This document shows, piece after piece, positions 24,973-33,846 of a stretch of DNA of 64,000 nucleotides. This stretch comes from Primula veris. Its lineage: Eukaryota > Streptophyta > Magnoliopsida > Ericales > Primulaceae. The translations under genes were made by a program, and so were the position numbers. Numbering within the stretch: the first letter of the stretch is position 1; each line of letters begins with the position of its first letter. The stretch is from positions 6,264,501-6,328,500 of the forward strand of contig OY821750.1 in assembly GCA_963682055.1 (NCBI GenBank). The letters are read 5' to 3'. The notes below the pieces were generated by a model. The model was given only the letters and a program-made list of their open reading frames with translations, had not been told where the DNA came from and ran no database searches.

Positions 24973-25485
24973 TCAAAATTGGTCGTATGAGCCCCAAGTC
25001 AGCGTCTGAAGCCGCGCGTTGAACTCGGCTTCTTTCGCGAACTCGTGAGCATCCGAGGCCGCTTTACGGCGATCATCGTCAAAGGAGAGGTTACGGCGAG
25101 CTTCGATCATAGCTGCGGAAGCATCGTATCTGGCACGGGACAAACGGAAATACTTCACCAACACGTTGGCCTTGGTCACAAGCAACTTTAATTTGCCGAA
25201 GTACTCGTCCTTTGCACGCCAATATCGATCCAAACGACGCTCCTGAACCTCAACAGCATGCTCGGCACGGTGAACGTATTCTCGAAAAGAGGCCGCCTGG
25301 GTTTTCAGCTTGGTCCGCAGTCGAGCACATTGGTCGGTCAATTTGACATTTTTGCTCATCAAAACAATGTAGGGCCACCTGTCAGGCACCTCACTAGCCG
25401 CACCAGATGAGACCTCGTCCCGGGCAGCACTAGTAGGTCCTAACCCCGGGTTAACTAGGCATGGAGAACCAGCCTGGTGCGACAT
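24973..25485 (-). CDS. Antisense ORF H of the retrotransposon, coiled-coil protein (170 aa)
   Basis: Function unknown. Starts MSHQAGSPCLVNP; the rest is charged and helix-prone (RLRTKLKTQAASF, AEHAVEVQERRLDRY, AKEAEFNARLQTL). No membrane segment or catalytic motif. A TATA box (TATAAA on the minus strand, 25607-25612) lies 122 bp upstream. A pyrimidine tract followed by TATAG just before the ATG could also be a 3' splice site. It is the antisense ORF nearest pol and shares a strand and direction with seven others. Confidence 0.65.
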   Translation of the reverse strand: MSHQAGSPCLVNPGLGPTSAARDEVSSGAASEVPDRWPYIVLMSKNVKLTDQCARLRTKLKTQAASFREYVHRAEHAVEVQERRLDRYWRAKDEYFGKLKLLVTKANVLVKYFRLSRARYDASAAMIEARRNLSFDDDRRKAASDAHEFAKEAEFNARLQTLTWGSYDQF

Positions 25486-25499
25486 AGTAGCATGTGCCT

Positions 25500-25620
25500 A
25501 TAAAAAAAGAGGGGGGGAGAAGAACGAGAAGAGATGAATATAAAAAAAAAAAAAAAGAGGGAAAAAAGAGAAAAAAAAGAAGCTACAAAAAAAAGGGAGA
25601 GAATTTTTTATACAAGCTAC
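25500..25620. repeat. Purine-rich low-complexity tract
   Basis: The plus strand is almost all A and G (GAGGGGGGGAGAAGAACGAG, then A runs). On the antisense transcript it is a pyrimidine tract between ORFs G and H. Confidence 0.7.
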
Positions 25621-25648
25621 AAAGAAAACGACAAAACAAGCTATTTTA

Positions 25649-26221
25649 TTAATCCGACAACCCCTCAACAGACGCCGAAGTCTCTACTACATCGGCAAAA
25701 TGAATATCTCGCAATGAATTAATTCGCGTCCCCAAACGCTCACGAATGACCGCCTCGATTCGGTTCAAGGCAACAGTGGTTTCAGTTACCCCGGCCTTCG
25801 CATCCACCATGCGCTCTGCCCGGGACACACCACTCATTCCTTTTATATGCTCCAGCACCTCTAAGGCGCGAGCTCGGGCCCAATACGCTTTGGCAAAGGA
25901 TAGCAGCAGATCCGCGTCCTCGAAAACGGCCCCAAGGACCAAGCTCAAGCTCGTCACACGACCTCGGGCTTCATCACGAGAGCGTCGTAGGGCACCGAGA
26001 AGTTCCTTTGCTTTACCCTTATTTGCCGTATAATGGGCGGTCTTTTTACTAAATTTCTCTCCCAAATCACGTAACCGGATCGCCAAGTTGGAAATATGAA
26101 TATTCAGACCCTCGATTTCCTGATAAGCACAAGTCAATTTCGCGATAAGGGACGCGTTAGATCTTTCCAAATCTTCCATTACGTCACCTACACTACGACT
26201 AGGCGAGGTCCAGACCACCAT
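25649..26221 (-). CDS. Antisense ORF G of the retrotransposon, helical protein (190 aa)
   Basis: Function unknown. I take the ATG at 26219-26221 (MVVWTSPSRSVGDVMEDLE); the frame is open upstream to 26314, but TATTGTCAG just before base 26242 may be a splice acceptor. The protein is Ala-, Arg- and Glu-rich and helical (ERSNASLIAKLTCAYQEIEG, KAKELLGALRRSRDEARGR, ALEVLEHIKGMSG). No strong TATA is seen. It could instead be a downstream exon of the spliced antisense gene that ends at 26434, though that gene has its own stop. Confidence 0.6.
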   Translation of the reverse strand: MVVWTSPSRSVGDVMEDLERSNASLIAKLTCAYQEIEGLNIHISNLAIRLRDLGEKFSKKTAHYTANKGKAKELLGALRRSRDEARGRVTSLSLVLGAVFEDADLLLSFAKAYWARARALEVLEHIKGMSGVSRAERMVDAKAGVTETTVALNRIEAVIRERLGTRINSLRDIHFADVVETSASVEGLSD

Positions 26222-26433
26222 GGCAAGGGGGTTATTTGGTACCTGACAATATTTTGTTTTCACATCCTTCAAAATATGACGACCATCAAAAGAAATTAAC
26301 CCAAGAAAGCCCAACAGAAAGAAACCACAGCACCTATATTATCACTTCCCCAAAAGAATCTGTTTCTCGATACACAAGAGACCAAAAAAAAAATAAAAAT
26401 AAAAATAAAATATACATACTGCTAGAAAGATAG

Positions 26434-28874
26434 TCAAGGTTCCACCTGAGGAGATACTGGTGGGGGAACAACAGTAGCATCCGGTCGAGGAGTGGACGGG
26501 GCCGACATAGAGTGAGGACGCAGCGCTGTCGAAATTGTCTGTCCCGGTAGCCGAGGAAGCTCTTCTTCACGAAGATTCGCCCAGTCCAAGGGTTTCGGCG
26601 GTGCACCATGCGGACACGGATACACCAACTCCGACCACGCCCTATCCGACAAAGGAACATTCGCGAAATTGAGCGCCCGCACATGAGCACAGTATACAGC
26701 GAAGTTGGCCATCATCGCTAACTTTGTCTGCTCCTCCGCATGTGCCGTTTTCAGGGCAGACACCTTAGCCTTTTCGGCTTCCACGTCCTCTGCCAGGAGC
26801 AAGTTCTCCTCCTCTAGTTCGCCGTACTTAACGACCATGCTCTCTTTTTCCGCCTTCAATTTCTCGACATCCTCGGTCAGGTGCAGAAAGTCCACCGACA
26901 GCTTGTCATAATTCTCGCCCAGGGTTTTCTTCGCGGCGACCACTTTCTCCTTCTCGGCCACCAGCTTCTCTTTCTCAGCCCCTAGAGCTCCCAGCTGATC
27001 CTGTAGCGCCACGGTACTCACAGCAATCTGCACTTCAACACATTAGATTCCAAATAAAATACAAGTAGCAGACCTATATAGCGAAATACGAGCCCCACGT
27101 ACCCTCAGCGCATCCGCGTGGGCCTGCTCTATAACCGACATTATAGGTTGGGCAGATAGTCTTTCTGCATCCTTGAACACAAGGGGTTTCAGAGCCGTAT
27201 ACCCCATCTTCAAGGTTCGCGGTTGCTCCAGCAGTTCACCCCTACATCGGTCAATGTAACGGGTCATTGCAACCCCGTCAACCAACACCTTCTCGGATCC
27301 GTCGAGAGCCTCATCCTCGACACCCGTCACAACATCCCCGGCATTCTCTTCGCTGCCTTCCATTTCCACCCCCACGTCCTCCTCCAACTGATCAATCTCA
27401 GGGGCCCTATGCTCGATCTCTTCCTCAGTACGGAGGGGCGAGCAAACGGGCAAATCTATCGGACCCTCGGTGGGGATAGGCGAGATGACAGGCAAAGTCA
27501 TCGTACCCTCTCCCATGTTAGTCAAGAGGTTCATATGTCCGAATACATCGTCGATCGACCCCTGAAACACAATAATACCCATAAACCGGGCAAGAGCGAG
27601 GGTAACCAATGGAGAAGTCAGTAGCTGAAACAAGATGACTAATAAAGCAAAGCACTAGCGAACAAAATGACAAACAACCAAAAGACAAGAAAATCATAAT
27701 ACATATACACATACTTCGCCCGGCGCAGAGGCATCCTCGGCGGTATCCCCTTCGGCGGCAGCCACCGCCCCCTCGCCTGAGCCAACGATATCAGCCTCCT
27801 CGGTAACCGATGTATCGGTTCCCCTGGCCCTCTTCGTTACTCCACCAACAGGGTCAGACGCATGACGCTTAGACCGAACGAGCTTCTTCCTGAGCCGAGC
27901 AGCACTTCGAGCCCGGACCACTTTCAAGAACTCTTCCTCGGGCTCTTTGGGGATCTCGGGCGCAGGATTCCCCTTGGTCACCGACCCCATCGGGTACCCG
28001 AGCAGCATCGGGGCACTACGACTAGCCGGATCCGGCGTCGGTCCCGGCCCCCACCATTTCCAAAGAGCTAACAGAGCCTCTACATTGGGAGCGCCGAGGT
28101 CTGGCATAGTGGGAGCATTGGTAGCCGGCTCAGGAATTTGGTGTCCCGGACAAGCCCATTCACCAGACGCAATAACAATACCAAGATTGCGCTCTTTGTT
28201 GGTATCCGGCAAACCGATAACGAGCCGGCAAAAGGAACGCAAGGTTTTCAGATACGAGCTGCGACGCTCAAAGCTCAAACTATAGACTCCGAAGACATCC
28301 TTCAGTTCAATCGGTATTCCGGACAGCTCCGATAACCTTTGGATACCATTCAGAGTACGGTAACCATTTAGAGCCAGTTGGGCCGGAGCAATCTGGACGG
28401 CCTCAAAGAACGAAGCCACCCAGTTTGTAAAGGGCAGTCGAAGACCCCCAGTGAAGAATGCCGAAGAGCGCACAGCCACCTCGCCGGCAGGAACAAATCC
28501 CAGCACCTCCTCGTCAGAAATAGGAAGCCGGATATGTATGTTGTCAGGTATTCCGGCAAGCTCCTTAAAATCCTTTTCTACGAATGTGCCAATTTGGGCC
28601 ACACTTTGGCTCAGAATTTCCTATCCAAACATCATCAAAAGTCCATCAATATACTAACCAAATACACAAACAAGAACCACATCAATATAACGAGCGCCAC
28701 CCCCCCCCCCCCCCCCCACACACACACACATTAACCAGATACATAAGAATCATCAGACATATATAGATAACCTGAACCATATACCAACGACACACCTATG
28801 ACCACAACGACAAATCAAATACAACTCCTAAAAGAGGGAAGGGGGGAGAACGAAAAATCACTTACAGTAATCAT
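26434..28874 (-). CDS. Antisense spliced gene F: gypsy-type Transposase_28-like domain plus coiled coil (about 655-676 aa)
   Basis: Proposed minus-strand exons: 28866-28874 (ATG ATT ACT, donor GTAAGT), 27715-28620 (302 codons, donor GTATGT), 27103-27624 or 27103-27561 (two in-frame acceptors, both after TTTCAG), and 26434-27027 (197 codons plus stop). All joins are phase 0. The second exon has FFTGGLRLPFTNWVASFFEA, LALNGYRTLNGIQRL and LVIGLPDTNKE...GEWACPG, the pattern I recall from plant proteins labelled 'putative gypsy type transposon/Transposase_28'. It continues into a basic stretch (RARSAARLRKKLVRSKRH), an acidic middle and a long coiled coil in exon 4 (EKEKLVAEKEKVVAAKK, ENLLLAEDVEAEKAKV). 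Function is unknown; the domain name does not show transposase activity. The tiny first exon is the least certain part. Confidence 0.72.
28699..28731. repeat. Poly(C) run joined to a CA microsatellite
   Basis: A run of about 19 C is followed by (CA)7. On the antisense strand it falls in the proposed first intron of gene F. Confidence 0.9.
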
Positions 28875-29574
28875 TATGAGCAAGCAAGCGCGAACAACAG
28901 CAAGTCTTCCAACAAAACCGCGAAACCCTAGATCAAGCGGCCGCACTCTTTTCCTTTTTGGCGGGAAGAATATGCTTTAGAGAGAGAGATATTTTCTTCA
29001 GCAAAATTCTGTGATAAAAATAAAACAGGATTACTTGGCACAATAGAAAGGAGTGGAGTCACAAAAAGAATAAAATAATAACCGTCCTTTCGTGTAACAG
29101 AGGTTTACCTTTTTTTCCAACCATACAAAAGTCAACAACCGCTGCTCTTTTTAACATATAAACGCTCCAGATTTCGCCACGTCAGCGCGTATCCCACTAC
29201 CCAAGGCAGTTCACATCATTAGACCTAAATAAACGGCCAGTGGACCCTACCACGAAAACCTTCCCACATACGCTACCACTACTATCACACCGAGAATATC
29301 CCCCGATTAAAGTTCCTCGACTCCCAACCAATCCTTACCAAAAGGGCACACCGAACAAGGTGGACGAAGACCGTTTCTAGCTTGATGGCAGGGAGCATCA
29401 AGTCTAACAACGCTCCGGGGGGATAACCGGGCATATTGTTCGGTGTATGCTCAGAAACATAAAAGAGAAGCAAACAGGAAATAAAATAGGATAGAATCAA
29501 GTGCAAGACAAGTTTTATTCATCCACAAAGGGGGAAACACAAACAATACAACAGAAAAAGAAAATACACCCATC

Positions 29575-29937
29575 CTACTTTTTCGAACTATCCCCCATAG
29601 CAACATCCCTCTTCGCCAAAAGTTCCTCCAGACGCTCCTTCTCCCTAACCAAACGAGAAATCGCCATCTCAGCCTGTTTCAAGGCGTAAGACTGAGACTC
29701 GCATTTTTGCTCGGCCTTGAAACGAGCAGTGCCCTCCTCGTCCCAATATTGTTTAAACCTCCTCGCTTCAGTCCGAGCACACATGAGATCATGTTTCAGC
29801 CATGACATCTCAATTTCTTTTAGTTGAAGAGGAGTCAAATCCTCCTCCCCAAAGCCAGGGGGACGAGGTAGCAAAAAAGTAGGCTCCTCTTCCATAAGGG
29901 CTTTCTTTTTGGAGGCAGACCTAGTGATGGGAGCCAT
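29575..29937 (-). CDS. Antisense ORF E of the retrotransposon, coiled-coil protein (120 aa)
   Basis: Function unknown. Starts MAPITRSASKKKALMEEEP; the frame opens five codons earlier but this ATG has the better context. A basic Ser/Arg start resembles a nuclear signal. Residues about 45-115 are helical (EARRFKQYWDEEGTARFKAE, SRLVREKERLEELLAKRD). TATA box TCTATAAATGCTCCC lies about 85 bp upstream (30021-30029 region) and AATAAA is present on the minus strand about 60 bp after the stop (29513-29518). It looks like a self-contained short gene. Confidence 0.68.
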   Translation of the reverse strand: MAPITRSASKKKALMEEEPTFLLPRPPGFGEEDLTPLQLKEIEMSWLKHDLMCARTEARRFKQYWDEEGTARFKAEQKCESQSYALKQAEMAISRLVREKERLEELLAKRDVAMGDSSKK

Positions 29938-30169
29938 CTCACGCAAAAGCAAGTTAGAAGCAAATTATAAAACAAGAGAGAGAGGAAGAATTTGTAACGA
30001 GATACAGGCAATAGGGAGCATTTATAGAAAATCAAAAGGCACAAAGTACGAAGCGTTACAATGGCTCACAAGACAGGCACGAGATACGAGAAGATACAAC
30101 TGATTCATCAAATACAGAAAATAAAACACAAATGGCAAAAGGGGAAATACATAAGAAAACCAGCCCAAT

Positions 30170-30616
30170 CTAAGGATCAATGGGTGGAAAAACCGAACTG
30201 CCAGACCGAGAGAAAGCAAAACGAGCAGAACAATTCAACCGAGCTTGGTAGGAATCGTTCATGGCGACCAAATTGTCATTCTCCGAGGAGAGCCTGTTGT
30301 TTTCCGTAGTAAGAACCCTGACGCGCTCCACGAGCCGAGCATTCTTTACCATTATGCTAGCTAGGCCTTGAGGAGAGTTGTCAAACTCATCTTGAGAATG
30401 GTCCCAAATTTCCTCGGCATCATACCAGGAGTTGGCCAGATGGTTTCTCTGTAGCAACAAGTGATCGAGCTGGCGACTCAGTGCCGAGATCTCGGTCCAC
30501 TTCACCGTCTCTTCGGGATAAGAGCCGAACAAGCTCAAGGCCAAAACGCCATACTCTTTCTCAAGCCTTGCCATCCGACGGCGGACCTGAGATACCTCAG
30601 TGTCCAAGCCCTTCAT
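30170..30616 (-). CDS. Antisense ORF D of the retrotransposon, coiled-coil protein (148 aa)
   Basis: Function unknown. Starts MKGLDTEVSQVRRRMARLEK; the middle has EISALSRQLDHLLLQRNHLA and the end NARLVERVRVLTTENNRLSS. The frame is open further upstream, where an SGP peptide aligns with the true start region of ORF C, but D has ATA where C has ATG, so the ancestral start seems lost. TATA TCTATAAGTAC (around 30744-30754) is about 85 bp before that lost start. Confidence 0.62.
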   Translation of the reverse strand: MKGLDTEVSQVRRRMARLEKEYGVLALSLFGSYPEETVKWTEISALSRQLDHLLLQRNHLANSWYDAEEIWDHSQDEFDNSPQGLASIMVKNARLVERVRVLTTENNRLSSENDNLVAMNDSYQARLNCSARFAFSRSGSSVFPPIDP

Positions 30617-31029
30617 CTGAGCATGATATCTCACCACAGGTCCAGATATTCTGGGAAATTGTTTAGTACGGAGGAAAATAAAGGGCTGAGGAAGAGAGAA
30701 GCAAAAAGAAAAAAGAGATGATAAACTACCAAAGAAAAGAGAAGTACTTATAGAACGGAGAGTATGATATTTTATGACCTTGCTTGGGAAATTGCATATT
30801 TCCTGACCTACTAGGGAGCATGCACATATGTTTGACAGTGATGGGGACATCTACTGACATCTGAGACTACAGTGCAGAAGAAATAAAGACGAGATATTCA
30901 AAGATCTAGATTCCAGACAAACAACAAACCACAGGTACAATATAAAAAGAAATGCAAAAATAAAAGGGCAAAAATACTTTTCATTAATGAAGATGGAATA
31001 CATCATTGTTCATTACATCAAAAGACAAT

Positions 31030-31165
31030 ATTACATCGAGGTCTGTTACATCAAGGTCTATTACATCCGAGATAAAAACCTATTACATCCGAAAAGAAAA
31101 CCTATTACATCCGAAAAGAAAACCTATTACATCCGAAAAGATCTATTACATCCGAGAAGAGCTAG
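31030..31165. repeat. Short tandem repeats, unit about 22 bp (CTATTACATCCGAAAAGAAA)
   Basis: The motif CTATTACATCCGA(A/G)A(A/G) recurs about five times, preceded by two related GTCTATTACATC(G/A)(A/G)G units. It lies between antisense ORFs C and D. Confidence 0.85.
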
Positions 31166-31199
31166 TACAGAAGATCAGGCAAAGGATCAACTATATCAG

Positions 31200-31710
31200 C
31201 TGACCAAGTGAGCAGGAGACGCCAAAAAGAAAAAGTAAGAAGAATGAGAAAGGAAAAGCAAGAAGAGGAAAAGAAGAAGAGTGCAAGAAAAGAAGAAGTG
31301 ATAAGAAAGAAGAGTCAAAAAGAAAAATGACCAACCCTAAATGTAACACAAAACCCTTTGGATCACAGGGCTGATTGTTACATCGTAGTGGTGCAAAAAA
31401 AAAAAGAAAAAAGAAAAAAGAAAAAGAGTGATGGGAGAGAAGATGAAGAAAAAGAAAGAGGAGGCACAGAAGAAAAACAGATGAGAAGAAGATAAAGAAA
31501 TGAAGGAGACAGACAACTAAAAAGGAAGTCAATGAAACAAAAAAGAAAGGGGAAAAGAAAAGAATAAAAAGTACGAGAGAACAGAGTATAAAAAAAAACA
31601 CAAGAGAGGAAGAGGAAGAAATGAGGGAAACTGAGAAATAAAAAGAAGAAAAAGAAAGAGATGGGAAAAGATGGGGAAAAGCAGAGAAAAATAAAAAAAA
31701 GAAGGGGGAA
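31200..31710. repeat. Long purine-rich (GA) tract, about 500 bp
   Basis: The plus strand is mostly A and G (for example GAAGAGGAAAAGAAGAAGAG), broken only near 31320-31400. It directly follows the stop codon of antisense ORF C, whose transcript would carry it as a polypyrimidine tail. Confidence 0.85.
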
Positions 31711-31712
31711 GG

Positions 31713-32006
31713 TTAGGGGGAAGTCGATCGGTATCGATGAGAGGGCCCGGCAGAGACATCACTGTCCCTCAGTGTCGGGTTCCCCCTTAGCATCTCATTC
31801 TCTTCGACTAGAGCCTGACGAGCACGTCGGCAGTAAGCCAGTTCGGATCTTAGCCAAGTTAATTCCTGAACCATCTCGGTATGGTGATAACGCATCACCT
31901 TCAATTCCTCCTCGGCATCCCTCAACAGCCTTTGTACATGGTTATAGGAGGCTTCAAATGCCTCCACTTACAAAGCTAATGCTGATTGGGTGAAAGGACC
32001 AGACAT
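31713..32006 (-). pseudogene. Antisense ORF C of the retrotransposon, interrupted coiled-coil gene
   Basis: An ATG at 32004-32006 opens MSGPFTQSALAL, then an in-frame TAA (31968-31970) stops it, and the same frame continues 84 codons (VEAFEASYNHVQRLLRDAEE ... ELAYCRRARQALVEENEML). TATA TCTATAAATACC (about 32091-32100) sits about 90 bp upstream, as in ORFs D and E. A single nonsense change in an otherwise intact short gene is the simplest reading. Confidence 0.62.
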
Positions 32007-32640
32007 CTTAGGGAAATTATAAGATGAGGGTCTATATATGGGGGAAAATAATATGATAAGAATTGTGGATGTAACCATGCTGTAAGCAGGTATTTATAGA
32101 TCAATTAGATGAGGGCTGGTATTGAGAGTCGCAACCGTTCGCCAATGGGTACTAAGAAGCGATGGCAATTAAAAGATGTCTGTTCAAGAAAGAACGTTTG
32201 GATTCCCCAAAGGTTCTAAAAAAGCGTGAGTAATTAAAAGCCACTCTTGTTCATAAAACGCTTGGATTCTTACCAATATTTAAAGGGGGTAAGTAATAAT
32301 GGCAGCAAAACACGCGTCATTTTTGGGAAGGGCAGCGGTTCAAATAAATATCCCAGATCTTTTGCACAAAGCTCAAGAAAACTCTGGTGAATAAGATTTT
32401 TTATGCACAAGGCTCAAGAAATCCTATTGGTCCCTAGATATAAAGAGTAAGAAGGTCCAATGGATAAGATCAAACGCAAGGCCCAAGAAAAGCATTAATG
32501 AGGCCACAAGCGTGCGCAGTCAAAATAAATTGCATTGGGAAAGTAATTCAGATATAAAAAAGAAAAAGAAATCTTTATTGATTGGTTGATACTTCGTTAC
32601 AGAAGAAGCACAAAGAGGAAATACAATGAAAACAATAAAA

Positions 32641-32979
32641 TCATTTCATAGAAGGGCCCGCTTCATCATTCGGCTTCCTTTTCGACCGAGCATACACTTC
32701 CTTAAGGGCCAATTTGTAAGCCCTCTTGGAAGCAAGCTGCCTATCTCTGGAGGCCTCGAGCTCTTTGATCCGGGCACGAGCGCGAATACTGTCGAGCAAA
32801 GACCTCTGGTGCTCCTTCTCCAGGGCATCCAATCGCTCGTCTAGTTCGGCGGCCCGACGAGCTTCCACCGACAGACGGGCAACCCTCTTCTCGAGATAAC
32901 GCACCTTCTGAACTTCCTCTTCCAGACGGGCAACGTATTCAGGAAGGTTGTCACCATAGTTTTCAAGAGAAGAAGCCAT
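32641..32979 (-). CDS. Antisense ORF B of the retrotransposon, coiled-coil protein (112 aa)
   Basis: Function unknown. MASSLENYGDNLPEYVARLE, then a long coiled coil (VRYLEKRVARLSVEARRAAE, RARARIKELEASRDRQLA) and the tail KRAYKLALKEVYARSKRK. The tail matches ORF A (KRAYKLAFKELHARSK), and both start MASS, so A and B are paralogues. TATA CTTATAAAAGGGG (33031-33038 region) is about 52 bp before the ATG and AATAAAG lies about 65 bp past the stop (near 32572). Confidence 0.7.
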   Translation of the reverse strand: MASSLENYGDNLPEYVARLEEEVQKVRYLEKRVARLSVEARRAAELDERLDALEKEHQRSLLDSIRARARIKELEASRDRQLASKRAYKLALKEVYARSKRKPNDEAGPSMK

Positions 32980-33282
32980 TTGTTCGTTAATAAAGAATGA
33001 ACTGCATAAAGAATACTGGGACAGTCCCCTTTTATAAGAAGAAACAAGGAGTAGATCAAAGGTCATCTCGAATAAATACAACCTCTTGAACTTCCCAAGA
33101 GCATTTACGGCGAATTAACCACAGTTCCAAATCCAATTAAAGTCATCCAAAAAGACATCAAGAAGATAAACAGACAAGAACAAGGAAAGGGAAATATTTT
33201 ATTAATTTCAAAAACTTCGATTACAACTGAGGAGAAGACTCCCCATTCAAGAGAAATTACGACAGAAATTACAAAAGACTAA

Positions 33283-33603
33283 TTATTTCGAGGAAGAGCC
33301 TTCTTCATCGTCATCCGAACTCGGTTTAGACCGAGCATGCAACTCCTTGAAGGCAAGCTTATAGGCCCTTTTTGCTGCCTTCTGCTTAGCCAGATTAGCC
33401 TCGAGCTTCTTTATATGCTCGTAGGCCCAATCCCGATCGGCCATCGTCACATGATGATCAGAATCCATGTCAGACAACCTTTTCTTGTAGTCTGAAACCT
33501 TGGCCACGAGTTTCTTATTCGCGGTACGAGATTTCTTGATTTCCGTTTCTAAATATGAAATATAATTAAAGGAGCTCTCAACAGTAGAACCTGAAGAAGC
33601 CAT
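33283..33603 (-). CDS. Antisense ORF A of the retrotransposon, coiled-coil protein (106 aa)
   Basis: Function unknown. MASSGSTVESSFNYISYLET, coiled coil (TANKKLVAKVSDYKKRLSD, YEHIKKLEANLAKQKAAKR), conserved KRAYKLAFKELHARSK, and an acidic-Ser tail (DDDEEGSSSK). TATA CCTATAAAGGGG (33655-33667 region) is about 56 bp before the ATG; AATAAAA follows the stop by about 75 bp (near 33203). First antisense gene next to the 3' LTR; paralogue of ORF B. Confidence 0.7.
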   Translation of the reverse strand: MASSGSTVESSFNYISYLETEIKKSRTANKKLVAKVSDYKKRLSDMDSDHHVTMADRDWAYEHIKKLEANLAKQKAAKRAYKLAFKELHARSKPSSDDDEEGSSSK

Positions 33604-33654
33604 TATGTCACGAGCAAATTAGTAAGTAAAATGTCTAAGTATGGAGGGAGCACA

Positions 33655-33667
33655 CCCCTTTATAGGA
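33655..33667 (-). promoter_or_regulatory. TATA box of antisense ORF A
   Basis: Minus-strand CCTATAAAGGGG, followed by GTGCTCCCT. Closely related boxes precede ORF B (33028-33040), C (32091-32100), D (30744-30754) and E (30019-30030), and resemble the LTR box CCTATAAATAGC. Confidence 0.6.
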
Positions 33668-33846
33668 TTTTTCCTCGAAGAAAGATATTAGGATAGAAAA
33701 CATTAAATGTGCCCCCCGGGAACCGTCATAAGTCTATTACGTTTCTCGATGAAGCATTGGGAAGGACAAGACCGAAGTAACGTTATCGACAAACCAAACA
33801 TGACTCCCCCGACATGGAAACCACGCCGAGGAAGTCAGGGAGCACT

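Noticed and set aside
27223..28335. Plus-strand frames of 60-133 codons opposite antisense gene F
   Set aside because: They mirror a GC-rich, low-stop antisense coding region; composition explains them, and the antisense frame has domain motifs and splice sites.
27694..28602. Reading antisense gene F as a separate host gene with a nested insertion
   Set aside because: It lies between the matching LTRs of one element with a single TSD; no second set of element ends was found around it.
31191..31762. Phe/Leu/Ser-rich minus-strand frames of 77-136 codons
   Set aside because: They are translations of the purine-rich tract read as pyrimidines; hydrophobic runs come from composition.
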